64,000 nucleotides of DNA from Mycobacterium pseudokansasii (GCF_900566075.1 NZ_UPHU01000001.1:3906325-3970324), one strand, 5' to 3'; positions 43,599 through 52,887 are shown, numbered from the stretch's first letter. Notes: a model not told the origin generated them from the letters alone. Numbers and translations: made by a program.

Positions 43599-44135
43599 TT
43601 AGTCGCTACGTCGAATACCCCGCCGATCCAGGCGCTCGATGACCCAGGTGGCCCACTCGATCTCGTGGCGAGTCCAGCGTAATCCCTGCTCGAGAACGGC
43701 GCGGGCAAAGAAGCTGTCGTCATCGTCGGACCAGTCGTAGGCGTCGCGGATCTGCTCGTAGTGCGCGTGCTCCTCCTCGGCCAGCGACAACAGTGATTCC
43801 AAGTACTTACGCGCCTGGCCGGGGGGCAGGTGGCCGAGCAGAAACACCCGCAGCAACGCAGCGTTGCGAATGGGCGGATCCTCCTGCGGAGAAGTGATCC
43901 AGCGATTGAGCTCCGCCCTGCCCGCATCGGTGATCGCGTACTCTTTGCGCCCCCGCGGCCCCGTGTCGGACGCCTTGATCAGCCCGGCGGCAGCGAGCTT
44001 GTTGAGTTCGCCGTAGAGCTGGCTCTGGGTAGCCGGCCAGACGTTGTCCATCGACAACTTGAACCGTTTCAGCAGGTCATATCCACTACCCGGCTCCTGG
44101 GAAAGCAACCCCAACGCGGCATGTCGCAGGCTCAC
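43599..44135 (-). CDS. PadR family transcriptional regulator
   Basis: A 178-residue protein with a PadR winged HTH (LRHAALGLLSQEPGSGYDLL, WPATQSQLYGELNKLAAAGL, GPRGRKEYAITDAGRAEL) and a C-terminal coiled-coil dimerisation domain (Vir_C-like). It is divergent from a membrane-protein gene 95 bp away. Repeated ACATG/CATGT units between them form the probable operator. PadR proteins usually respond to phenolic or membrane-active compounds; the ligand is unknown. Confidence 0.88.
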   Translation of the reverse strand: MSLRHAALGLLSQEPGSGYDLLKRFKLSMDNVWPATQSQLYGELNKLAAAGLIKASDTGPRGRKEYAITDAGRAELNRWITSPQEDPPIRNAALLRVFLLGHLPPGQARKYLESLLSLAEEEHAHYEQIRDAYDWSDDDDSFFARAVLEQGLRWTRHEIEWATWVIERLDRRGIRRSD

Positions 44136-44159
44136 CAGACCATTTTAACCATCCATCAT

Positions 44160-44197
44160 TGACATGTCACTAACGACATGCCACTATTCACATGTCA
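44160..44197. promoter_or_regulatory. Candidate PadR operator
   Basis: TGACATGTCA (44160-44169) is a perfect 10-bp palindrome. GACATG at 44175-44180 and CATGTCA at 44191-44197 repeat its half-sites. The cluster lies in the AT-richer gap between padR and the divergent membrane-protein gene. Confidence 0.6.
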
Positions 44198-44230
44198 TAA
44201 TTGGACGGTCGATACCGCGAGGAGTTGCAG

Positions 44231-45103
44231 ATGAGCCACACCGCCCGCCCTGACCTGCCGGCCCCTTCCGGTAGCGACAACGACGCTCAGCAGTCGAAGG
44301 GCCGGCCGGAGGCAAACCGCCGGGCAGGCGTGATCGACTCGTTTCTGAAGTCGCCCTTCGCCGGAATCGCACCGTGGGCGCTGTTGTCAATCCTGTCCGG
44401 ACCGGGCCGCTTCGAGGAAGCGGTGGTAGCCGCGCTGGGGTTCTCGTTGCTCGTCATGGTTGCCGGTCTCATCCGGGGCATCAAGGTTCACACGCTGGAG
44501 GCCTTCGGTGCGCTGTTCTTCGCGGCGCTGGCCGTCATCGGATTGGCCGCAACCGACAACGTGATCCGTTGGCTCGAACTGTGGTCCGGCGAGCTGACCA
44601 ACATTTCCCTGGCCGGTTTCGCCTGGCTCACCCTGCTGATCCGCAAGCCGTTCACCATGGCCTACGCCAAAGACACGACGCCACAAGAGTATTGGGACAG
44701 CCCCCTGTTTATGCGAATCAATGCGGTGATCACCGCAGTGTGGGCAGGCGCGTTCACGTTCACGGCAGCGGTCGGCTTTGTCGGCGACTATGCCTTTCAC
44801 GAACCCAGCAACTTCTGGACGGGCTGGATCCTGCAGCTGGCGGCCATCTTCTTTGCAGTGGCGGTCACCGAGTTCTACCCGGATTACGCCTCGGCCAAAT
44901 TCGACCTGGCCAACGGAGAACCGGCCCGGTTGCCGTCGACCATCGGGCTCGTCGAGTGGCTGCCCACGTTCGTCGTGGTCACCGGGATCGCGGGCCTGGT
45001 CACCGACTCGGTGGATTTCGCGGTGGGTATCACGCTGATCATGGCCGGCAGCGTGGCATCCGGCCTCATGGTCAAACTCTTCGCCGCGGACAAGAAGCAC
45101 TAA
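44231..45103 (+). CDS. Multi-pass membrane protein of unknown function
   Basis: A 290-residue protein. A polar N-terminus of about 40 residues precedes seven or so hydrophobic segments (around 45-60, 70-85, 95-112, 120-136, 175-195, 208-225, 245-280). IRKPFTMAYAKDTTPQEYWD (residues about 138-157) is a conserved loop I cannot assign. GAGGAG lies 7 bp before the ATG. It is divergent from padR and probably repressed by it; PadR targets are often transporters or membrane-stress proteins. Confidence 0.7.
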   Translation: MSHTARPDLPAPSGSDNDAQQSKGRPEANRRAGVIDSFLKSPFAGIAPWALLSILSGPGRFEEAVVAALGFSLLVMVAGLIRGIKVHTLEAFGALFFAALAVIGLAATDNVIRWLELWSGELTNISLAGFAWLTLLIRKPFTMAYAKDTTPQEYWDSPLFMRINAVITAVWAGAFTFTAAVGFVGDYAFHEPSNFWTGWILQLAAIFFAVAVTEFYPDYASAKFDLANGEPARLPSTIGLVEWLPTFVVVTGIAGLVTDSVDFAVGITLIMAGSVASGLMVKLFAADKKH

Positions 45104-45155
45104 CGGCTGCCGATACAGCCGGCCCGAAACCGTTGGCAGCGCACGTTACACCGAA

Positions 45156-46331
45156 TCAGAGCCGAGCTTCGCCCCACTGCTTGATCCGCTGCACTCCTTC
45201 GACGATCTTGTCGGGCGACTCGGTGAACGACAGGCGCACCGCGTCACGATGGCCGAAGGCTGACCCCGGCACGACGGCAACGTGTTGGTCCGACAGCAGG
45301 GCGGCCGCCACGGTGTCGCCGTCCCAACGACCGGAAAGGTGGTCGGCCAGCTCGCACCATACGAACAGGCCACCGTCGGGCGTCGTCCAGCGCAGCCACG
45401 GGACGCAATCACGCAGGGCGGCGCAGAGGACATCACGCTGGCGTTTGAGTTGTGCCGATCGCTGCGCCAACTCGTCGCGGGGTGTTGACAAGGCGCGGGT
45501 CACCAACGCCTGCCCGGCCGTGTTCACATTGCCGGCCATATTCGACGCGATTGCCGAACACCGGTCAATCACGCTGGGGTGCGCGGTGATCCAGCCAACC
45601 CGATGGCCCATCAGCGCGAATGTCTTGGATGCGCTGGAGATATGGACGACGTGTTCGGATTCCTCTTCGGGCAAGCGCAGGACCGACGGAGCGGGGCCGT
45701 CCTCCGCATAGTATTGAAACTGGTATATCTCGTCGGCTATCAGCCAGCGACCCGTCTCCTTGGCCCATTCGCTGAGGACCCGGACGTCCGTTGCCGGCAA
45801 TACCGACCCGGTCGGATTGGACGGGCTGGAGTACACGATCACCTTGGTCCGATCGCCTACATGATCGATCCACTCGCCGATATCGGGCGTCCCGGACAGG
45901 TACGGCAGCACTCTTGTCGTCAGGCCCGAAAGGCGGGCGATATCAAGGTAACTCGGCCAGTAAGGAGCCGGAATGGCTATTTCGTCACCCACATCGCACA
46001 GCGCCAGCAGCGCGATCATGATCGCCTGCTTGGCGCCATTGGTGACGACATGATGTGCCGCAGTGGTCGGACGGCCGAATTCGGCTGCATACCAGTCACT
46101 TAACGCCGTCAGGAGCGCAGGCTCACCGCGGCTACTGCCGTAGCCCGACGCGTTCTTGACGTCGAACGCGGCCAGCGCGTCGAACGTCGTGTCCGGCGGC
46201 GGGATGGTAGGGGCACCGGCGCCGAAGGAAATGACGGCCGCCCCCGACCTGCGGAGTTGGGCTACCGAGTCATTGAGCGCCAGCGTTGGCGACGGGTCCC
46301 CGGCCGATCGAGTCGAAAATGCCCCGGTGAT
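45156..46331 (-). CDS. Class I/II PLP-dependent aminotransferase with a non-canonical start
   Basis: A fold-type I aminotransferase of about 391 residues. From the start, SPTLALNDSVAQLRRSGAAV and SFGAGAP precede NGAKQAIM, SSPSNPTGSV, IADEIYQFQ, the Schiff-base Lys in SSASKTFALMGHRVGW, and the carboxylate-binding Arg in VRLSFTES. There is no ATG, GTG or TTG between the in-frame TGA at 46368-46370 and Met 46019, and starting at 46019 would delete 104 conserved residues. The best start is ATC 46331, 5 bp after AGGAGG. It overlaps the MFS gene by 62 bp and is last in a three-gene operon. Confidence 0.75.
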   Translation of the reverse strand: MTGAFSTRSAGDPSPTLALNDSVAQLRRSGAAVISFGAGAPTIPPPDTTFDALAAFDVKNASGYGSSRGEPALLTALSDWYAAEFGRPTTAAHHVVTNGAKQAIMIALLALCDVGDEIAIPAPYWPSYLDIARLSGLTTRVLPYLSGTPDIGEWIDHVGDRTKVIVYSSPSNPTGSVLPATDVRVLSEWAKETGRWLIADEIYQFQYYAEDGPAPSVLRLPEEESEHVVHISSASKTFALMGHRVGWITAHPSVIDRCSAIASNMAGNVNTAGQALVTRALSTPRDELAQRSAQLKRQRDVLCAALRDCVPWLRWTTPDGGLFVWCELADHLSGRWDGDTVAAALLSDQHVAVVPGSAFGHRDAVRLSFTESPDKIVEGVQRIKQWGEARL

Positions 46332-47706
46332 GGTGACCTCCTGAGACAGTGCTGCTGGAATGCCGAGTCAGGAATACCATTCCCGTCAACGTGATGATCG
46401 CGGCGGCGGTGACGACCGCGATCCACGGCAAACTCGCCGGCCCGGGCGCGGCAGCCGACAGCGAATACGCCGCCCCGCAGACGGCAATGCCCATCGCTTG
46501 GCCCAACTGACGCGCCACCGAGGCAAAGGCTCCGCTGGTGCCGGCATAGTCGACGGGAAGCTCGGACATGGCCAAAACATTGGTCGGAGTGTTGGCCATA
46601 CCCATTCCGGCGCCAAGCACCATTGCGACCACACTGACGGTCGTGACGCCGGACGACATGGCAATCAGCGCCGCGATGGACGAACTCGCGGCGAGCATGA
46701 GCAACCCGGCCGCGACGACGGCTCGAAACACCCCCCATCGCCCGATGATCATCGGTGATATTCGCGCGCCGATCGCGTACCCGAACGCAAGCGGTACGAG
46801 GCTTACACCCGCGACGATCACCGACAGGTGTTGGCGCGCCTGGAAGAATACGCTGGCCAGCAGAAAGATTGCGCCACCCACGCAGAAGTAATTGCTGATC
46901 GCCACATACATCGCCGCGCGGAACCTCGGCGACCGGCAGGCCTGTTCGGGTATCGGGAACAAGCCGCTCCGCTGCCGCCTGATCACCAGGTATCCGCCGA
47001 GGAACGTCACCAGGATCAGCAGGCCGAACTGGGTGACATCGCTCGGCTCCCCCACCGCGATGAGCAAACCGATCAAGCCGAACATCGCCACGCCCAGAAG
47101 AACGATCCCGTTCCAGTCGTGTCGCGGGCAATGCTGCGGCGGAGTCGACGGGAGGAAGACGATCGCCAGCACCGCGAACACCGTTGCCAGCACGGCCGTG
47201 GCCAACGGCAGCATTCGCCACCCCAGGTTCCCGGAGACAAAGCCCCCGGCGAGCGGCCCGGTGGCCATCCCGAGGCCCACCACTGCCCCCCACCCGCCGG
47301 TGAAGCGCGCCAGTTCTCGTGAGTCCCTGGCAAGTACCCGAACCATGGCCAAACCGACCGGCACCAGAATCGAGGCCCCGATGCCGGCCAGCACGCGGGC
47401 GGCGATCATCGCAAATGCGTTGGGAGACAACGCCGTGAGGATCGAGCCGGTGACGTAGATGGCCAGTCCGGTTACCAGCAGGCTGCGCTTGTTGAATCGG
47501 TCGCCGAGGGCGCCGGCGACTACTTCCAGAGCCGCCAGCGTCAGAATGTAACCGTTGAGAATCCACTGGCCCTGCGTGAAGGTGGCCGGCAGGCTGTCGC
47601 GGATCTGAGTCAATGAGACCTGATACGCGGTGTTGTCGACGTTGACGATGAAGGTCGCCAACGTGCAGACGGCGACCGCCATACCACGGTGGCGAGTGGT
47701 CACCAT
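46270..47706 (-). CDS. MFS transporter, DHA2-type (14 transmembrane segments)
   Basis: A 478-residue transporter. The first segments (VAVCTLATFIVNVDNTAYQV) and motif A-like GALGDRFNKRSLLVTGLAIY identify the drug:H+ antiporter-2 family. About 14 hydrophobic helices fit that group. DHA2 proteins export drugs or small metabolites. ATG 47706 overlaps the end of the BKACE-like gene by 7 bp (ATGGTGA). The 3' end overlaps the aminotransferase. Its place between two metabolic enzymes suggests it exports or imports their substrate or product. Confidence 0.87.
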   Translation of the reverse strand: MVTTRHRGMAVAVCTLATFIVNVDNTAYQVSLTQIRDSLPATFTQGQWILNGYILTLAALEVVAGALGDRFNKRSLLVTGLAIYVTGSILTALSPNAFAMIAARVLAGIGASILVPVGLAMVRVLARDSRELARFTGGWGAVVGLGMATGPLAGGFVSGNLGWRMLPLATAVLATVFAVLAIVFLPSTPPQHCPRHDWNGIVLLGVAMFGLIGLLIAVGEPSDVTQFGLLILVTFLGGYLVIRRQRSGLFPIPEQACRSPRFRAAMYVAISNYFCVGGAIFLLASVFFQARQHLSVIVAGVSLVPLAFGYAIGARISPMIIGRWGVFRAVVAAGLLMLAASSSIAALIAMSSGVTTVSVVAMVLGAGMGMANTPTNVLAMSELPVDYAGTSGAFASVARQLGQAMGIAVCGAAYSLSAAAPGPASLPWIAVVTAAAIITLTGMVFLTRHSSSTVSGGHHHRGIFDSIGRGPVANAGAQ

Positions 47707-48944
47707 GCGGCGAGCGCGGCTGTCGGTGGCTCGACGAGCTTCGACAACTCGCCGAAGCCCATCCGGGACCTGACCGCGGCACGGTCGGTGAGCACGCCCG
47801 AGCCGCAACTGTCGATCATCGCTTTGACTTGGTGCGCAAGGCCCAGGTTGTCTGTCAAGGTGACCTCGCCGTCGGGTGTGACGATGTAGGGGGTGTCCTC
47901 CATCCCGGACCGGATCACGTCGACGTTGCTGTCGGCTTGAGCCGCGTAGCAGGCCAGCCGCTCCAGCGGGCCCGCGAGTTGCCCTTTGCGTTCGCCGAAC
48001 TCCAGGTTCTTGATGTGCGCGGTTGCGTGCTGAGGCAGCACCGCGGCGCCGACGGAGACCGTTACGGTGCGGACGCGCTTTCCGGAAAGATCAAATTCAA
48101 GGGACTTGGCCAGCGATACCGCACGACGGAAGTCTTCGTAAGAATCCGGAAAAGGGAAGCGCGGGGAAAACCCGAATAGCAATGTGATATTGAGCTGGCC
48201 TTCGGAGCCGAGGCGGATCAGCGGGTGCTCTGCCGCGAAACGCGTCATTGCATAGCTGCGGTCCAGCTGAACCCATTCCACTTCGTGTAGCAGGTGCAGT
48301 CGGCGACGCGCGTCGACCGCCTTCCGATAAACCTGGAATTGCGTATGCGGTGACGTGCTTCCGTAGGAGCTGCCGCCGGTCGTGGAGTGAACGTCAAGCG
48401 CAGTCTCGTTGTCTTTCTTCGACGGGACATAGTGACGGACGGCGCGGCCGAATTCGGGGTGCGATGCGGCCGCGATACCGATATCGACGCCGCGACGCTC
48501 CAGGTCAAGGATTATTTGCAGCTCCACCGCGGCCTGACCGGTGACAAAGTGGGCGCCGCCCAGGTGTAGCGGTAGTGCGGACTGACTGATGCGCTCCCAT
48601 TCGCCGTGACGCTTGATCGCCTCTTTGACCTCGACGCCGTTGCGGCTGGCGCCGAAGCTGATCAGCATCCCCGGAAACCGGTCCTGGATCTCATGACTCA
48701 CCGCTGCATACAGCGCGTTGGAGGTGCTTTGCTCTTGCGTTTGAGGATTTCGCGCGTGGTAATGGTAATAGCGAACCCCGATATCAAATAACCCGGCGCC
48801 CTCGGCGACGAGTTGGCCGGTGTCGGATTTGATCGTCCGTCCGCGTGACACCAGATCGATGAATGAATTTCCCGTGGCGGCGTGATTACGCGGAGTGAAC
48901 TTTGCGCCGGTGACCGCAGAGCCGAGAATAAGGTCGCTCGGCAT
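47700..48944 (-). CDS. BKACE (DUF849)-like beta-keto acid cleavage enzyme, long form
   Basis: A 414-residue protein related to the 3-keto-5-aminohexanoate cleavage enzyme family. These zinc enzymes condense a beta-keto acid with acetyl-CoA to give acetoacetate and a new acyl-CoA. GSAVTGAKFTPRNH at the N-terminus and YYHYHARNP with H61 and H63 (zinc ligands) and R65 are diagnostic, with LISFGASRNG following. It is about 100 residues longer than usual, with a divergent C-terminal half. AAAGGAGA precedes ATG 48944. It heads the operon BKACE-MFS-aminotransferase. Confidence 0.72.
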   Translation of the reverse strand: MPSDLILGSAVTGAKFTPRNHAATGNSFIDLVSRGRTIKSDTGQLVAEGAGLFDIGVRYYHYHARNPQTQEQSTSNALYAAVSHEIQDRFPGMLISFGASRNGVEVKEAIKRHGEWERISQSALPLHLGGAHFVTGQAAVELQIILDLERRGVDIGIAAASHPEFGRAVRHYVPSKKDNETALDVHSTTGGSSYGSTSPHTQFQVYRKAVDARRRLHLLHEVEWVQLDRSYAMTRFAAEHPLIRLGSEGQLNITLLFGFSPRFPFPDSYEDFRRAVSLAKSLEFDLSGKRVRTVTVSVGAAVLPQHATAHIKNLEFGERKGQLAGPLERLACYAAQADSNVDVIRSGMEDTPYIVTPDGEVTLTDNLGLAHQVKAMIDSCGSGVLTDRAAVRSRMGFGELSKLVEPPTAALAAW

Positions 48945-49164
48945 GTAGTGTTCTCCTTTGTCGGAATCCGTGAGGCGCTGGGTCTGCTCGTCAATCGCGA
49001 GCGGCCCCAAGCGACAGCGCGAACGACTACGCATAACAATGACGTCACGACGCGGAAATGTCTGTCGCCTGAGCGGTCAGCGCCGGGATGAATCGCCTGT
49101 CCCCCGATCGGCGGAAGACGCTCGCGAAAGTCATTCGGCGGCGACGCACAACAGCTTTCGTGCT

Positions 49165-49941
49165 TTACACAATTCGGCTTTCCGTATCGCCGGTATTGAT
49201 CCGTCGGCCCGCGACGCCGGTGGCGGCCAATACGGCGTCGGCCAGCTCCCGGCGGCATACCACCAGGTCCGGGAGCTTCGGATCCGCCCGGTTGTACGCC
49301 AGGGGGGATCCGTCGATACGGGAGGCATGCAAACCGGCGGACCGGGCCACCGCGACCGGCGCCGCGGAGTCCCATTCGTATTGGCCTCCGGCGTGAACGT
49401 ACACATCGGCCGAGCCCTGCACCACCGCTGCCACCTTGGCGCCGGCCGAGCCCATTTCGACCAGTGTGCCGTGCAACGCGTCGCGCACAGCCAGCGCGAT
49501 AGCGGGCGCACGGGTGCGCGACACCACGATGCGTGGTCGGCCGGATGCGGCGGGCGGCGGCTGAACGTGCGGTGTCGCCAGGGTGACGCCCTGCGCCGGC
49601 AGCGCCACCGCACCGGCAACAAGCTCATCGGTCTGCCACAGCGCGACGTGAACCGCCCAATCCTCACGTCCGAGTTCGGAGAACTCACGGGTACCGTCGA
49701 GCGGATCGATGATCCACACCCGCGCCGAGCGCAACCGCGCCGGGTCGTCGACGCCCTCCTCGGACAGCACCGCATCGGCGGGACGCCGCATGGCCAGTGC
49801 TTGTATCAAGAAATCATGAGATCGCTTGTCCCCCTTCGCTTTTCGCTCGCTCGTCGCAGCGTCGGCGAATTCCTGCCGAACTTGGAGCAAGAGCTGCCCG
49901 GCCTCGGTGGCCAGCCATGCGGCAAGAGCGTGGTCATCCAT
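49165..49941 (-). CDS. cysQ: 3'(2'),5'-bisphosphate nucleotidase CysQ-like / inositol monophosphatase family
   Basis: A 258-residue Mg2+-dependent phosphatase. The metal site shows VLSEEGVDDPARL, WIIDPLDGTREFSELG (DPLDGT) and YEWDSAAPVAVA (WD). CysQ hydrolyses PAP and PAPS, controlling the sulfate-activation pool that feeds CysH. Inositol phosphatase activity is common in this family, and mycobacteria have several paralogues, so the physiological substrate is not certain. The start is ATG 49941 (MDDHALAAWLATEAG). The 220-bp gap to the BKACE-like gene holds no further gene. Confidence 0.82.
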   Translation of the reverse strand: MDDHALAAWLATEAGQLLLQVRQEFADAATSERKAKGDKRSHDFLIQALAMRRPADAVLSEEGVDDPARLRSARVWIIDPLDGTREFSELGREDWAVHVALWQTDELVAGAVALPAQGVTLATPHVQPPPAASGRPRIVVSRTRAPAIALAVRDALHGTLVEMGSAGAKVAAVVQGSADVYVHAGGQYEWDSAAPVAVARSAGLHASRIDGSPLAYNRADPKLPDLVVCRRELADAVLAATGVAGRRINTGDTESRIV

Positions 49942-50057
49942 GGCGAACCGCTTTTCCGGGTGGGTTGGCAATCTTTGCCAAATTACCGCACCGCGGATCG
50001 GCTGCTCGCCGTCCCGGCGAGTTGGATCGCGATGGCAAAGCGGACACAAAGCGGATT

Positions 50058-51242
50058 TCAGAGGCCGAACTGGTCCTCGATGATGCCCAGCCACACCTGG
50101 GCGCAATCGATGGCCACCTTCTCGCTGATGAAGGCATGCTGAGTCCCGGTGTACATGTCACGGAACGCGCGCTCGAGACGACTGCCTTCGCGGATCGAGC
50201 TCGTTCCGGCGACCAGGTGCGCCCACTCCGCGCAGCTTCGTGCCGTATCGGTGGCGTAGACCGCGGCCGCGCGCAGGTCCGCTCGCAACATCGGGGTCAG
50301 GTCGTCACCGGCGGCGACCGCGGCTTCGGCGGTGGTGAACGCGTCGAGTACGAGCAGGCGCGCGGCCCGCCATGCCGCGACGTGGTGCGCAAGCCCTTTC
50401 TGGAAGGTCGGGCGACTGGCCAATGGCGCCATGTCGCTCATCCGGTACTTCGTGGCCGCCAGGTCGGCGACGTCGTCGAGCATGCTCTTGGCGACTCCGA
50501 GTGCCCACGATGCGTGACCGGCGGCGGTGACGGGCATCAGGCCCATGCGAGTGGCCGGCGAGCTCCCCCGATACGGCTCGCGGGTGAACAGCGGAAAGGT
50601 CCGGCTGTGCGGCACAAACACATCCTGGGCACTGTAGTCATAAGACCCGGTTCCCTTGAGCCCCTGCACGTACCATCCGTCGTTGAACTGGATGTCGTCG
50701 CGCGGAACCACGGCCACCCGCATGTCGGGGATGCCTTCGCTGATCCAGCGCATCTCGCCGTTGTCCATCGGGAAAAACCCTGCGGCGATGTACTGCGAAT
50801 GGCCGATGCCCGAGCCGAAGCTCCACGATCCGCTCAACCGGTAGCCGCCGTCGACGGCGGTCCCCTGGCCGTTGGGGAAGAACTGGCCGCCCATCGTGAC
50901 ATGGTTGTCGTGCGCGCTGAACACCTCGGCGAAGCCGTCGTCGGGCAGGTAGGTTGCGGCGGCGAACCGCGACGGCAGGTTCGCAATCCCGATCCAGCCG
51001 AAAGACCCATCCTGCCAAGCCATTTCGATCCACATCTCGATCGTGTCGGCCAACGGCGGCTCGACCCCGCCGGCGGCGACGGGACTGAACGCCGACATCA
51101 GCCCGGTAGCCCACATCTCATCGACGATCGGATCGGTCAGCGTGCGATTCCGCTCGGACTCGGCGGCCTCGGCCCGCACCAGATCGCGCATCCCGCGGGC
51201 CAAGGCGACGACCCGCCCGCTCGCTTCGGCTATCGACGTCAT
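50058..51242 (-). CDS. Acyl-CoA dehydrogenase-fold flavin monooxygenase/oxidoreductase
   Basis: A 394-residue protein of the ACAD superfamily, closest in pattern to flavin-dependent monooxygenases such as HsaA/DszC. WQDGSFGWIGIANLPSRFAA, GGYRLSGSWSFGSGIGHS and GLKGTGSYDYSAQDVFVPHS are the domain markers. No catalytic Glu of a true dehydrogenase is evident. The start is ATG 51242 with AGGAA 6 bp upstream. It lies 20 bp after the SDR gene, with the SRPBCC gene further upstream, in one minus-strand operon. Confidence 0.78.
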   Translation of the reverse strand: MTSIAEASGRVVALARGMRDLVRAEAAESERNRTLTDPIVDEMWATGLMSAFSPVAAGGVEPPLADTIEMWIEMAWQDGSFGWIGIANLPSRFAAATYLPDDGFAEVFSAHDNHVTMGGQFFPNGQGTAVDGGYRLSGSWSFGSGIGHSQYIAAGFFPMDNGEMRWISEGIPDMRVAVVPRDDIQFNDGWYVQGLKGTGSYDYSAQDVFVPHSRTFPLFTREPYRGSSPATRMGLMPVTAAGHASWALGVAKSMLDDVADLAATKYRMSDMAPLASRPTFQKGLAHHVAAWRAARLLVLDAFTTAEAAVAAGDDLTPMLRADLRAAAVYATDTARSCAEWAHLVAGTSSIREGSRLERAFRDMYTGTQHAFISEKVAIDCAQVWLGIIEDQFGL

Positions 51243-51262
51243 CGGGGTTCCTATCACTCGTC

Positions 51263-52054
51263 TCACTCGGGAAAGCCGAAAAGCCGGACAACGCCATGGT
51301 CGCGTCCGGCCGTGTAGCCGCCGTCGACGGCAATGGCCTGACCCGTGACGAAGGATGCTTCCGGCGACACCAGAAAGGCGGCCATGGCCGCGACCTCCTC
51401 CGGGCGGCCCAGCCGCCGCAGGGCATGCTCGGCGATGATCGCGGCTTGCGGGCCCTCCATGCCCGGCATACCGAAGACGCTTTCGGTCATCGACGTGGCG
51501 ATGAAGCCCGGGCAGATGGCGTTGGCGCGGATGCCGCTCGGCCCGTAGTCGAGCGCAATATTCTTGGTCAACAACACGACACCACCCTTGGCGGCGTTGT
51601 AAGAGCTACCGCCGGCGGTGCCTTCCAGACCTTCGATGCTGGCCAGGGTGACGATCGAGCCACGCTCGCCGTCGACGCGGGGTTGCTCGATCATCCTGGC
51701 CAGTGCGGCCTTGGCCACCAGGAACGTCGCGGTGAGGTTGATCCCGATCACCCGGTCCCACTCGGTCCGGGGCAGCAGGTGGACCGGGCCGCCGCCGGCG
51801 ACGCCGGCGCAGTGAACGACCCCGTCCAGGCGGCCGGGCACGGCATCCGTGACGGTGGCGACGGCGGCTTCGTCGGTCACGTCGGCCGCCACGAACGTGA
51901 ATCGCGGGCCGAGGTCCTCGTGCGGGGCGACGAGGTCGGCGCCGACGACCGAGCCACCTTCGTCCAGCAGGCGACGCGCGGTCGCCCGGCCGATGCCCGA
52001 GGCCGCACCCGTCACGACGAACGTCCGCGCGCGCGCACGTTCAGCATGGACCAC
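51263..52054 (-). CDS. Short-chain dehydrogenase/reductase
   Basis: A 263-residue classical SDR. The cofactor loop is [18 protein letters not shown]-type HCAGVAGGG follows, and the catalytic residues lie in [22 protein letters not shown] (S, Y and K in SSYNAAK with preceding Ser of LASIEG). FIATSMTES and [14 protein letters not shown] complete the fold. The start is GTG 52054. It is coupled in the SRPBCC-SDR-ACAD operon; the substrate is probably a lipidic or steroidal alcohol, which is inference. Confidence 0.87.
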   Translation of the reverse strand: MVHAERARARTFVVTGAASGIGRATARRLLDEGGSVVGADLVAPHEDLGPRFTFVAADVTDEAAVATVTDAVPGRLDGVVHCAGVAGGGPVHLLPRTEWDRVIGINLTATFLVAKAALARMIEQPRVDGERGSIVTLASIEGLEGTAGGSSYNAAKGGVVLLTKNIALDYGPSGIRANAICPGFIATSMTESVFGMPGMEGPQAAIIAEHALRRLGRPEEVAAMAAFLVSPEASFVTGQAIAVDGGYTAGRDHGVVRLFGFPE

Positions 52055-52111
52055 GGCCGGTCCACTCCCGACTTCGGTGGCCCACGACCGCGAGCCGATT
52101 CTTCGGCACCG

Positions 52112-52546
52112 CTAGCTTTCGAGCGTCGTCGCGCAGGCGGCAAGGATCGCCGGGAAGCTGGAGCGCAACAGCGGGCGGGTGATCGCGGCCAGCAGGTTGC
52201 CGCCGGCTCGGGCCGGATGGGTGTAGGTGGTCAGCCAATCGACATGGGTGCCGTTGCCCGCGGGAGTGAACGTCAGAGTGCCCCCCTCGTGATTGAACGG
52301 CGGAAATGAGCGCAGGATGAGGTACGTGTAGCTGTGCGGCCGATCAAAGGCCGTGATCTGCTCGCGAAACCACGTGCCGAGCGCCACCACTTCACGCACC
52401 GCGCCCGGACCCGGCGGGGACGAGTCCTTGGTGTAACCGGCCCGGAGCACCAACGGGGCGGCGGCCAACGCGTGCGGGTCGGCCAGCCAGTCGAAGACCT
52501 TTTCCATCGGCGCAGCGATGGTCCGCTCCACGTGAATCTCGACCAT
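52112..52546 (-). CDS. SRPBCC-family protein (polyketide cyclase/START-like)
   Basis: A 144-residue ligand-binding protein. VEIHVERTIAAPMEKVFDWL is the typical first strand and helix of the SRPBCC fold, FTPAGNGTHVDWLTTYTHPA the later strands, and LRSSFPAILAACATTLES the C-terminal helix that lines the pocket. AGGAGA lies 5 bp before ATG 52546. It leads the operon with the SDR and ACAD-like genes and may bind their hydrophobic substrate. The 341-bp gap to the divergent dhmA gene holds no gene. Confidence 0.8.
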   Translation of the reverse strand: MVEIHVERTIAAPMEKVFDWLADPHALAAAPLVLRAGYTKDSSPPGPGAVREVVALGTWFREQITAFDRPHSYTYLILRSFPPFNHEGGTLTFTPAGNGTHVDWLTTYTHPARAGGNLLAAITRPLLRSSFPAILAACATTLES

Positions 52547-52887
52547 GAGATCTCCTGCCTGGCCGCGGCTTCGTACTCCCGCACATGCTAGACGCAGCAG
52601 AAATTCCGCCCGGCAAGCGGCCGCGAACCACCGGCACCATGGTCGGATGAACGTCGCGTCCCGCGCCCAAGCAGTTGTCGGCTCCGCGGTGCCGGCGCCA
52701 TCCCGTCGCCGGCTTGGCTGTAGACCGTGAGATACCAACTGCGGCACGATGTTTCGGTGCTTTGGGATGGGCGGTTCGGCTGTCGCAGTGGGCCGGCTGG
52801 ACCGGCCGGCCCACCTCCCCGGCGCGGCGGCATGGCAGGCTTGCCGTAGCAGACTAGCTCGCCGTGCCATCCCGAAGGAGCTGACTG

